The notes under the pieces were generated by a model. That model was given only the letters and a program-made list of their open reading frames with translations, was not told the origin of the DNA and did no database searches. This document shows, one piece after another, positions 1-5,850 of a DNA stretch of 9,311 nt (positions are counted from its first letter, which is position 1; each line of letters begins with the position of its first letter). This DNA is from Bdellovibrionales bacterium (GTDB lineage Bacteria; Bdellovibrionota; Bdellovibrionia; Bdellovibrionales; UBA1609), in the NCBI GenBank assembly GCA_028279085.1, contig JANQSX010000249.1, positions 1-9,311 on the forward strand, in the 5' to 3' direction. The position numbers were made by a program, and so were the translations under genes.

Positions 1-126
1 CTGTCATTCCGTTTAAGCCTGTCATTCCGTTTAAGCCCGTCATTCCGTTTAAGCCCGTCATTCCGTTTAAGCCTGTCATTCCGTTTAAGCCTGTCATTCC
101 GTTTAAGCCCGTCATTCCGTTTAAGC
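1..126. repeat. Tandem array of seven 18-bp units
   Basis: Seven head-to-tail units of CTGTCATTCCGTTTAAGC fill 1-126 without spacers and probably continue left of the window. Units differ only at position 2, which reads T,T,C,C,T,T,C; the diverged eighth unit at 127 also has C there. The pattern suggests a 72-bp higher-order period made by duplicating four units. The core GTCATTCC matches the terminus of the adjacent palindromic element, so the array may have grown by slippage from that end. No open frame or promoter is seen in it. Confidence 0.95.
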
Positions 127-202
127 TCGTCCTTCCGGTGTAGGCCGGAATCCAGAAAAACTTTCATGCATTACTGGATTCCCGTTTTCACGGGAATGAC
201 AG
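126..202. repeat. Palindromic dRS3/REP-like composite element
   Basis: Two outer arms carry the inverted motif GGAATCCAG (left) and CTGGATTCC (right) around an AT-rich centre at about 155-173. Each arm holds its own small hairpin: CCGG-N6-CCGG on the left and CCCG-TTTTCA-CGGG on the right. The right hairpin at 178-197 fits ATTCCC-N8-GGGAAT, the consensus known as dRS3 in Neisseria. This is a short non-coding, MITE-like or REP-like repeat with no transposase. It lies just past the stop of the minus-strand dehydrogenase gene, so its stems could also act as that gene's transcription terminator; this role is inferred. Confidence 0.75.
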
Positions 203-214
203 CAACTATTGAAA

Positions 215-253
215 ACTCGTCATTCCAGCGCAGGTCCGTCATTTAGAAAAACT
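215..253. repeat. Degenerate half-copy of the palindromic element
   Basis: This stretch lines up with 126-164: both begin CTCGTC, carry TTCC and a GCAGG/GTAGG core, and end AGAAAAACTTT, with scattered substitutions and one indel. It runs directly into the stop codon of the dehydrogenase gene, so a repeat copy appears to have landed at, or trimmed, the gene end. The closing arm is missing. Confidence 0.6.
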
Positions 254-1438
254 TTAAAATTTTTTTTCTTCCATTTCTTTTGTGATGTTTTTTTCTAGTG
301 CTTCATTAGTACCGCCGCCAATTTCTAACAGCTTTGCATCTCTCCATAACCGCTCTACATGATATTCTCCCACATAGCCGTAACCACCTAATACTTGGAT
401 AGCTCTATCCGCCACTTTTTTAGCCATTTGAGCGGAGGCTAATTTTACCGCGTCTGAATTTAACCTTTGTCCAAACTGATCTAATTTCATTGTTCTAGCT
501 GTATTATAAACATAAGTACGGCAGGCCATATATTCCGCATAACTTTCTGAGAGATATTTTTGTATTTGTCCAAAGTTTCTTATTTTTTTTCCAAAGGATT
601 CTCGTTCATTAGCGTATCTGTTCATTTCCCTTAAACATCTTTTAGCAATACCGAGGCCCATAGCAGCTAAACTAAGCCTTTCAATTTCTAAATTTCTCAT
701 CATGTGAGTGAGAGAGTCCCCTTCTTTTCCAATAAGGTTTTCTTTTGGAATTTTACAATCATTAAAAACTAACTCAGCCGTATTGGAAGCTCGCATTCCT
801 GTCTTATCTTTAATTTTTTGTCCTACATGATATCCTTCAAAGCTTTTTTCTATAAGGAAAGTGGAAATTTCTTTTTTGCTGGATTGAGTATAAAGTAAAA
901 CACAATCAGCCGGGGTGTTATTTTCATCTAAGGTGCCATTAGTGATCCACATTTTTCTTCCGTTTAATATAAAGTGGTTATCTTTTTCTACGAATCGGGA
1001 TTTCATGCCGAAAACATCTGTTCCCGCTTCGGCTTCAGACATGGCCATAGCTCCCACCCATTCTCCGGAGCAAAGTTTTGGAAGCCATCTTTTTTTCTGT
1101 TCTTCATTGGCATTGATGGAAATATTATGAGCACAGAGCATGGTATGAGCCAGGTAAGCCAGGCAAAAGCCTGGATCGGAGCTGCTCAATTCCTCGTGTA
1201 CAATGACTGAAGATAGAGTGTCCATACCAGCCCCTCCGAAAGCCGGATCTACTGTAAGTCCCAAAAGTCCTAAAGAACCCATTTTTTTAAATAGTTTTAG
1301 ATTAAATAACTCTTCACGATCGTTTTGAAGCGCTTGTCCTTCAATTTCATCTTTTACAAATGAGACCATAGTTTGTCGGAGAAGTTGATGTTCCTCCGTA
1401 CCTTGAAATAAGTCATATTTTTGCCAGTCTAATGCCAT
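254..1438 (-). CDS. Acyl-CoA dehydrogenase, isovaleryl-CoA dehydrogenase-like
   Basis: A 394-residue cytosolic FAD flavoenzyme of usual family length. It should oxidise a short branched acyl-CoA to the 2-enoyl-CoA and pass electrons to electron-transfer flavoprotein; leucine breakdown is the likely pathway. Domains run in the normal order: N-terminal helical region (to about 125), middle beta domain with the signature MSEAEAGTDV (133-142) and WITNG (164-168), and C-terminal helical domain with GGYGY (351-355). The usual catalytic Glu position before GT is Gly375 in EIGGGTNE. A Glu is instead present in helix G (LEIER, Glu253), the arrangement known for isovaleryl-CoA dehydrogenase. AAGGA lies 9 nt before the ATG. 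No other leucine-pathway gene is in the window, so the substrate is not certain; other branched-chain or isoprenoid acyl-CoAs remain possible. Confidence 0.93.
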   Translation of the reverse strand: MALDWQKYDLFQGTEEHQLLRQTMVSFVKDEIEGQALQNDREELFNLKLFKKMGSLGLLGLTVDPAFGGAGMDTLSSVIVHEELSSSDPGFCLAYLAHTMLCAHNISINANEEQKKRWLPKLCSGEWVGAMAMSEAEAGTDVFGMKSRFVEKDNHFILNGRKMWITNGTLDENNTPADCVLLYTQSSKKEISTFLIEKSFEGYHVGQKIKDKTGMRASNTAELVFNDCKIPKENLIGKEGDSLTHMMRNLEIERLSLAAMGLGIAKRCLREMNRYANERESFGKKIRNFGQIQKYLSESYAEYMACRTYVYNTARTMKLDQFGQRLNSDAVKLASAQMAKKVADRAIQVLGGYGYVGEYHVERLWRDAKLLEIGGGTNEALEKNITKEMEEKKF

Positions 1439-1469
1439 ATTTGTTTTTCCTTAAAATGTTTTTAACATC

Positions 1470-1550
1470 ACTGGATTTTGAATCAAGTTCAGAATAGTGG
1501 AAGCCCTACAAGGGCTTCCAGTTTACTGGATTCTAAATCTAGTTCAAAAT
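1470..1550. repeat. Three-part inverted/direct repeat element
   Basis: A perfect 9-bp stem with a 3-nt loop (GGAAGCCCT-ACA-AGGGCTTCC, 1499-1519) lies between two 26-bp direct repeats, 1470-1495 and 1525-1550, that match at 22 of 26 positions. The first repeat is itself a near-palindrome (ATTTTGAA-TCAAG-TTCAGAAT). Both start ACTGGATT, the arm sequence of the element at 126-202, so the two look like members of one repeat family. The element sits in the gap between divergent genes, where it could affect transcription of either; that is inference. Confidence 0.65.
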
Positions 1551-1617
1551 AATATCTTAATTTATATCAAAAAATATTTTGAATATGGAGTCAATATGAT
1601 AATATACAGCAAATAAG

Positions 1618-1623
1618 AGGAGG
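1618..1623 (+). promoter_or_regulatory. Strong ribosome binding site of Fe-S carrier gene
   Basis: A full AGGAGG lies 6 nt before the ATG at 1630. It is the strongest Shine-Dalgarno match in the window and fixes the start of the Fe-S carrier gene. Confidence 0.85.
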
Positions 1624-1629
1624 AAAAGT

Positions 1630-1956
1630 ATGATTCAGGTTTCTAATTTAGCGGCCCGCCAGGTTCATTTTTTAAAAGAAAGAGATAAATTAACAGAAGA
1701 GGATTTTCTCCGTGTTTCTGTTAAAGAAGGAGGTTGCTCCGGTTTTTCTTATAAATTGGATTTTGATAAAACAAAAAAGGACAATGATAAAGTGTTTGAA
1801 TGTAATGGGGTACAACTTGTTGTGGACTCTAAAAGTTTGCTTTATTTAATGGGTATGACTCTAAACTTTGATGGAGGTTTAAACGGAAAAGGTTTTACTT
1901 TTTCCAACCCTAATGCCACTAAAACCTGCGGCTGTGGTTTTTCTTTTAATGTATGA
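1630..1956 (+). CDS. A-type iron-sulfur cluster carrier (IscA/ErpA/SufA family)
   Basis: A 108-residue cytosolic protein of the HesB/IscA fold that carries Fe-S clusters from a scaffold to apo-enzymes. The three ligand cysteines are in place: Cys36 in GGCSGFSY, and Cys100 and Cys102 in the C-terminal TCGCG. SNPNATKTCGCG is the family signature. Length is normal and the start is supported by AGGAGG. Cys58 is extra. Which paralogue (IscA, ErpA or SufA) cannot be decided, because no isc or suf neighbours are present; it stands alone. Its last 14 codons and stop are duplicated at 3670-3715 beyond the ankyrin gene, differing in one base (GTA to GTG, both Val). The present 3' end may therefore have been rebuilt by an insertion. 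Confidence 0.93.
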   Translation: MIQVSNLAARQVHFLKERDKLTEEDFLRVSVKEGGCSGFSYKLDFDKTKKDNDKVFECNGVQLVVDSKSLLYLMGMTLNFDGGLNGKGFTFSNPNATKTCGCGFSFNV

Positions 1957-1957
1957 T
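1912..1957 (+). repeat. Left copy of 46-bp direct repeat (Fe-S carrier 3' end)
   Basis: These bases, the last codons and stop of the Fe-S carrier gene, recur at 3670-3715 with 45 of 46 identical. The offset is 1758 bp. The single difference is A1953 against G3711. The two copies bracket the ankyrin gene as direct repeats. Confidence 0.93.
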
Positions 1958-2009
1958 CCTATAAAAGTGCCTGTTGAATATACGCTAATTCAGATATAAA
2001 AAAACACAG

Positions 2010-2032
2010 AGATAAATTTTTGAAATTTATCT
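2010..2032. other. Perfect 10-bp hairpin in ankyrin gene leader
   Basis: AGATAAATTT pairs with AAATTTATCT around a TTG loop. A seven-A run just to the left (1998-2004) would make it a terminator-like structure for minus-strand transcription. On the plus strand no T-run follows, so it is a poor terminator for the Fe-S carrier gene. A weak promoter-like pair (TTGAAT at 1974, TATAAA at 1995, 15-bp spacing) would start RNA just before the hairpin, placing it in the ankyrin mRNA leader. Its role is unknown. Confidence 0.5.
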
Positions 2033-2076
2033 GTTTGAAATAAAACGGATAGCAATAAAAGCCAATAAGTGTAGAA

Positions 2077-3603
2077 ATGAGAGATGTTTTTATGAGAGCT
2101 TTGAAAAAAATCCTGATTCTGGTTTTTTTTATTTTCAGTGATTTGGCTGTAGCCGTGGATATTCATGAATCAGCTAAAGAGGGAAATATAAAAGAGCTGT
2201 CTTCTGTGTTAAGAGAAGGTCTGGATCCTAATGTGCCGGATGAGGAAGGTTTAGCCCCTTTGCATTTTGCCAGTCAGGAAGATCACTTGCAAATGGCCTC
2301 TTTTCTCATTCAAAAGGATGCCAACATCAATATTCAGGATAAAAAGGGTTTTACCCCTTTGCATTTTGCCGGTTTTAAAGGGCACTTGGAAATGGCTATG
2401 CTTCTTATTGAAAAAGGAGCTGATGTAAATGTTCAAGCTAAAGATGGTTCCACTCCTCTTTATGTGGCTAGTGCGGAAGGACGCCTGGAGGTAGCCACAC
2501 TTCTTATTAAAAAAGGAGCTAAGGTAAATGCTTCAACTAAACAGGGTTTAACTCCTTTACACAATGCCAGCGCGGAAGGGCGCCTGGAAATGGTCTCGCT
2601 CCTGATTAAAAAAGGAGCGAAGGTGAATATTCGGGATAAGAAGGGTTTTACCCCTTTGCATTTTGCTAGCCGGGAAGGGCGCTTAGGAATGGCGGGGTTT
2701 CTTATTAAAAAAGGAGCCAAGGTAAATGCTCCGACTAAACAGGGTTTAACTCCTTTGCATTTAGCCAGTGCAAAAGAGCGCTTGAAAACAATTACACTAC
2801 TGATTAAAAAAGGGGCGAAGGTGAATGTTCAGGATGAGCAGGGTCAAACTCCTGCGTATAGTGCCAGCGCGAATGGTCACTTACGAGTAGTGGCGCTTCT
2901 CTTGAAAAAAGGGGCTAGAGTGAATATTCTGAATAAAGACAATATGACTCTTTTGCATTTAGCTAGTGCTGGTGGTCATTTGGGAGTGGTCACACTACTG
3001 ACTAAAAACGGAGCTAAAGTGAATATTCAAAGTAAAAAGGGTCTAACTCCTTTATATTTAGCCAGTGTAAATGGTTACCTGGAAATAATCCGACTTCTTG
3101 TTGAAAAAAAAGCTAAAGTCAATGTTCAAACTGCAGAAGGTATGACGCCTTTGCTGATAGCCAGCCAGGGCGGCTATCTGAAGGTAGTGGAGTTTCTTAT
3201 TAAAAAAAAGGCGGAAATTGAGATTCAAAATAAAGAAGGTATGACCGCTTTGCATTTGGCCAGCGCAAACGGTCACTTGAAAGTGGTGGAGTTGTTTGTT
3301 CAACAGGAGATAGAGGTGAACATTCAAAATAAAGAGAAGGCCACCCCTCTGCATTTAGCCAGTTTGGGAGGTCACTTGAAAGTGGCCAGGTATCTCATTG
3401 AGAGGGAAGCCAAGGTGAATGCTCAGGATAGTAAAGGTTTTACCCCTCTGCATTTAGCTAGTGCGGAAGGTCACTTGAAAATAGCCTCTCTGCTGATTAA
3501 AAAAGGAGCCAAAGTGAATATTCAAAGTAAAAAGGGTCTGACCCCTCTTGATATAGCTATGTCAAAAAAGAACAGAAAACTTTTAAGACTGTTAAAAAAA
3601 TAA
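2077..3603 (+). CDS. Exported ankyrin-repeat protein
   Basis: A 508-residue protein made almost wholly of ankyrin repeats, which form protein-binding solenoids. The N terminus looks like a Sec signal: positive RALKK, hydrophobic ILILVFFIF, then a likely cleavage after AVA near residue 26. An N-cap (about 27-55) leads into 13 complete 33-residue repeats (56-484) and a short C-cap (485-508). Repeats follow the G-TPLH-AS-GHL-V--LL-KGA-VN pattern. No enzyme domain or membrane anchor is seen. ATG 2077 has no clear ribosome site; ATG 2092 (residue 6) has GAGAG 8 nt upstream and may be the true start, still giving a complete signal peptide. The gene lies between two copies of the Fe-S carrier 3' end, so it looks acquired. 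A periplasmic or secreted role in binding host, prey or envelope proteins is inferred; the partner is unknown. Confidence 0.93.
   Translation: MRDVFMRALKKILILVFFIFSDLAVAVDIHESAKEGNIKELSSVLREGLDPNVPDEEGLAPLHFASQEDHLQMASFLIQKDANINIQDKKGFTPLHFAGFKGHLEMAMLLIEKGADVNVQAKDGSTPLYVASAEGRLEVATLLIKKGAKVNASTKQGLTPLHNASAEGRLEMVSLLIKKGAKVNIRDKKGFTPLHFASREGRLGMAGFLIKKGAKVNAPTKQGLTPLHLASAKERLKTITLLIKKGAKVNVQDEQGQTPAYSASANGHLRVVALLLKKGARVNILNKDNMTLLHLASAGGHLGVVTLLTKNGAKVNIQSKKGLTPLYLASVNGYLEIIRLLVEKKAKVNVQTAEGMTPLLIASQGGYLKVVEFLIKKKAEIEIQNKEGMTALHLASANGHLKVVELFVQQEIEVNIQNKEKATPLHLASLGGHLKVARYLIEREAKVNAQDSKGFTPLHLASAEGHLKIASLLIKKGAKVNIQSKKGLTPLDIAMSKKNRKLLRLLKK
2242..3528 (+). repeat. Thirteen 99-bp ankyrin-coding repeats
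   Basis: The coding DNA has a strict 99-bp period with no indels. Some units are much closer to distant units than to neighbours. A 29-bp stretch at 3016-3044 recurs exactly at 3511-3539, five units later. A 20-bp stretch at 2539 recurs at 2737, two units later. The start of unit 5 nearly equals the start of unit 2. This is the mark of unit duplication or gene conversion within the gene, so copy number is likely to vary between strains. Confidence 0.9.
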
Positions 3604-3969
3604 AATTTCTTTTATACCGATCGTGTTTGAATTTTCCGGTTCTTCTTTGTGATAGATGTTTTGGCCCTCAATGCCACTAAAACCTGCGGCTGTGGTTTTT
3701 CTTTTAATGTGTGATTGTTTTCACATCTCTGTTAATGAATACATGATTGTATGGTTGTTACTATAAAACCAATTTTTTTACTCTAATGTTGAAATTTTGT
3801 GAGAAGTAGCCTAAGATTCTTAATAGAAAATGCGATCTTAAATCTATTTTAGAGTTTGTTTTTGGTTGTTACAACATAATTTCTTAGGTGGAGACAAAAA
3901 AATGTATAACACATTCCAATCTGAGAAAGTATAACTTAAAAAAAATAGAAAAGTGTAAGGCAGATAAGT
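3604..3969. other. Intergenic region with duplicated gene end
   Basis: 366 bases without a convincing gene. It holds the 46-bp Fe-S carrier remnant (3670-3715) and then AT-rich sequence. TGGTTGTTAC occurs twice, at 3752 and 3863. The second copy is part of a perfect GTTGT-T-ACAAC palindrome (3865-3875) that touches a -10-like CATAAT (3875-3880) upstream of the DprA-like gene; a -35 box at good spacing is not evident. A ten-codon frame at 3902-3934 has an AGGTGGAG ribosome-site-like stretch before it, too little to call a gene. Confidence 0.55.
3670..3715 (+). repeat. Right copy of 46-bp direct repeat; Fe-S carrier gene remnant
   Basis: This copy still reads as the last codons of an A-type Fe-S carrier (NATKTCGCGFSFNV, stop), but nothing upstream of it resembles that gene. 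It is an isolated gene end 66 bp past the ankyrin stop. The likeliest reading is that it is the displaced original 3' end, left when a cassette carrying its own copy joined at this site; duplication by homologous recombination is the alternative. Confidence 0.9.
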
Positions 3970-4929
3970 GTGCAAATATTAAAAGAAAATCTCATATATC
4001 CTTGTAAAGAAATGCTTGCTTATGAAGTATTATGGGCCATCAAAGGCTTAAAGGAATCTCATTTGCGTGACCTTTTTGAGTCTGCTGGTTATGTTCCCTC
4101 TCAGACATTGGCTAAAGCTATAAAGACACAACCTGTTTTATGTAAGTCGGAGAATATTAATGATCTAAAAAACAAAATAAATCCGTTCTTAAACAAATTA
4201 TCTTCTTGTGGATCTTTTTCTCTTACAGTGAAAGGTAGTTTTCAATATCCCAGGAACCTTAAAAAAGTTCAATATCCTCTGGGATTTTTATACTATAAAG
4301 GGCAATTGGATTTAATAAACACAAAATGTATTTCCATTATTGGGACTAGAAAGCCTTCTGAAAATGGGGTAAAAAGTACAAAACAGTTGGTTAAAGATCT
4401 GGTCTGTGCTGGTTTTACTATTATGTCAGGTTTAGCCAAGGGAATAGATACAACCGCTCATCAGTGCGCCCTTGAGAACAAGGGTAAGACTATAGGGGTT
4501 ATAGGAACCCCTATTGACAAATGTTATCCAAAAGAAAATCAAATACTACAGGACAAGATAGCTAAAGAATGTTTGCTGGTCAGTCAGGTTCCTTTTTATA
4601 GGTATGAAACAGAGCCTTTCAGAAATCATGCGCATCATTTCCCGCGAAGAAACAAAGCTATGGCTTCGCTGTCTTTAGCTACTGTTGTTATGGATGTTTC
4701 GGAGGACACGTTGGGCTCGAAAATTCAGGCTGGAGAATGCTTGAAACAAAATAAAAAATTATTTATCCACGAATCCTTGTTTGATAATCCTAAAGTTCAC
4801 TGGCCTGCCAAATACGAAATAAAAGGAGCTATCAGAATAAGGAGTGCGGAGGATATTATTTCAGAACTCAACAAAGGTGCTGCAGATCCTGAGTGCCACT
4901 TTCATTCAACACAATTAGAATTGATATGA
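3970..4929 (+). CDS. dprA: DprA/Smf-like SLOG-fold protein
   Basis: A 319-residue protein with the Rossmann-like DprA/Smf core. Visible motifs are YYKGQL (108-113), IIGTRKPS (123-130), SGLAKGID (153-160), a GVIGTPID-YPKEN stretch (176-190) and HFPRRNKAM (223-231). Classical DprA binds incoming single-stranded DNA and loads RecA during transformation. Differences here: the usual GSLITA-type stretch is altered (LGSKIQAGECL, 248-258), and the C-terminal winged-helix domain is absent, giving a shorter protein. Residues 1-90 are poorly conserved. The start is GTG with TAAGG 9 nt upstream. The stop overlaps the next gene's ATG by 4 bp, so the two are translated together. The symbol marks the family; whether this is the housekeeping DprA or a specialised relative working with the phosphoribosyltransferase is open, and I favour the latter. 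Confidence 0.82.
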   Translation: MQILKENLIYPCKEMLAYEVLWAIKGLKESHLRDLFESAGYVPSQTLAKAIKTQPVLCKSENINDLKNKINPFLNKLSSCGSFSLTVKGSFQYPRNLKKVQYPLGFLYYKGQLDLINTKCISIIGTRKPSENGVKSTKQLVKDLVCAGFTIMSGLAKGIDTTAHQCALENKGKTIGVIGTPIDKCYPKENQILQDKIAKECLLVSQVPFYRYETEPFRNHAHHFPRRNKAMASLSLATVVMDVSEDTLGSKIQAGECLKQNKKLFIHESLFDNPKVHWPAKYEIKGAIRIRSAEDIISELNKGAADPECHFHSTQLELI

Positions 4930-5633
4930 AATGGTACAAATTAGATAAAGCAGATGAACTGACGGGGGTATTATCTAATCGTCCTTATCTGCGAGAGAAT
5001 GATTGTTGTGTATATGCTAGAGAGTATCAAAGCGGTAAAGATTATCGGGCTGGTGAAACAAATTCATTTATTTCTAATTTTAAAAAATCTGCTTCTAAAA
5101 TAAAACCTAAGTATGGAAGGTTATTAAGTTTTGATGAGCCAGCGAAAACTATTAAGGTCTCCTCTCCACAATCTCATTATAGAAGAGAAGCTGTGGGTAA
5201 ATTTAAAGAGGAAATTAAACAGTTATTCAAACAAATCAAATTGGAGGCGACTCAAAATATAACCGTCACAGCCATTCCCAGTTCCAAAAGAAGAGATGAT
5301 CCTGAATATGACAATCGTTTTGAGGATTTATTTAATGAACTTGCAAAGGAATATTCTGGCTTATGTGTGGAATGGCCGGTGGAGATTAAACAAACTGTAC
5401 AGTCTGCGCATGGCTCTACAAAAGTTCGGCCTTTTCCAGAACGAATTAAAGAAAATTATAATTGGAAGGGTTTCAAAAGAGAATTCCCGAAAAGATTATA
5501 TGTTTTTGATGATGTTATAACAACAGGGGCACATTTTCGTGCCTTTTCTGATTTTCTCAGAGACAATGAATACAATGGAGAAATAGTAGGTGTTTTTTGG
5601 GCCAAGGCGATACAATTTATTAATGAAAATTGA
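4926..5633 (+). CDS. Type I phosphoribosyltransferase-like protein (ComF-like)
   Basis: A 235-residue cytosolic protein, from the ATG whose ATGA overlaps the DprA-like stop. The PRPP-binding loop of type I phosphoribosyltransferases is clear near the C terminus: VFDDVITTGAH (193-203) with the paired acidic residues. An upstream stretch IPSSKRRDD (117-125) resembles the conserved strand and basic segment of ComF-type proteins. The first 80 residues are unlike known PRTases I can recall, and no zinc-finger cysteines like those of ComF are seen. No ribosome site precedes the ATG, which fits translational coupling. A longer GTG start at 4893 would lie deep in the upstream gene and is unlikely. 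The substrate base or nucleotide is unknown. ComF and DprA are both competence proteins, so a joint role in DNA uptake, or in nucleotide-based defence, is inferred. Confidence 0.78.
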   Translation: MKWYKLDKADELTGVLSNRPYLRENDCCVYAREYQSGKDYRAGETNSFISNFKKSASKIKPKYGRLLSFDEPAKTIKVSSPQSHYRREAVGKFKEEIKQLFKQIKLEATQNITVTAIPSSKRRDDPEYDNRFEDLFNELAKEYSGLCVEWPVEIKQTVQSAHGSTKVRPFPERIKENYNWKGFKREFPKRLYVFDDVITTGAHFRAFSDFLRDNEYNGEIVGVFWAKAIQFINEN

Positions 5634-5641
5634 TTATTAAA

Positions 5642-5659
5642 AACATAAAATATTATGTT
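5642..5659. terminator. Small hairpin after phosphoribosyltransferase gene
   Basis: AACATAA and TTATGTT form a perfect 7-bp AT-rich stem with a 4-nt loop, 8 bases past the stop at 5633. No T-run follows directly, so it is at best a weak terminator. The rest of 5660-5850, between convergent genes, shows no gene with a start codon. Confidence 0.25.
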
Positions 5660-5850
5660 CCTGTTTAAATTTCTAGGACTTTTCTGTTTATTTATTTAGA
5701 AAATATTTGCAAGGAAGCAATCCATTTATGTAAAAGCCTTTGGAAAGAGGATCAAAAGCAGGTTCAGCTTTTAAGCGTAAAGCAGTTGAAAGTTTGCTTT
5801 GTGGCAAAACACATATCTAACTTGAGACTTTGTTGAAAGGTTTTGCATCA

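Noticed and set aside
1..126. Tandem 18-bp array as a CRISPR array
   Set aside because: Units are head to tail with no spacers, and no cas genes are present.
915..1210. Plus-strand open frames opposite the dehydrogenase gene
   Set aside because: They lie wholly antisense to a well-conserved gene, have no recognisable motifs and no ribosome site.
1574..1608. Promoter or IscR/iron-box operator before the Fe-S carrier gene
   Set aside because: Only partial matches (TTGAAT, TATACA at 18-bp spacing) are seen, and no IscR-type site could be aligned convincingly.
2251..3354. Minus-strand open frames across the ankyrin gene
   Set aside because: They are by-products of the 99-bp coding repeats; their residues are antisense copies of the ankyrin pattern.
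3646..3715. A second, intact Fe-S carrier gene at the right repeat
   Set aside because: Upstream of 3670 the frame shows none of the family motifs, including the first cysteine, so only the gene end is present.
3902..3934. Ten-codon frame with AGGTGGAG before it as a leader peptide
   Set aside because: It has no run of regulatory codons and no attenuator structure. The ribosome-site match alone is weak evidence.
4893..4925. GTG start for the phosphoribosyltransferase-like protein
   Set aside because: It would overlap the upstream gene by 37 bp with no ribosome site. The ATG at 4926 gives the standard ATGA coupling.
5669..5833. 55-codon open stretch between the convergent genes
   Set aside because: It has no ATG or upstream ribosome site and no similarity I recognise. 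A stretch of this length is expected by chance.
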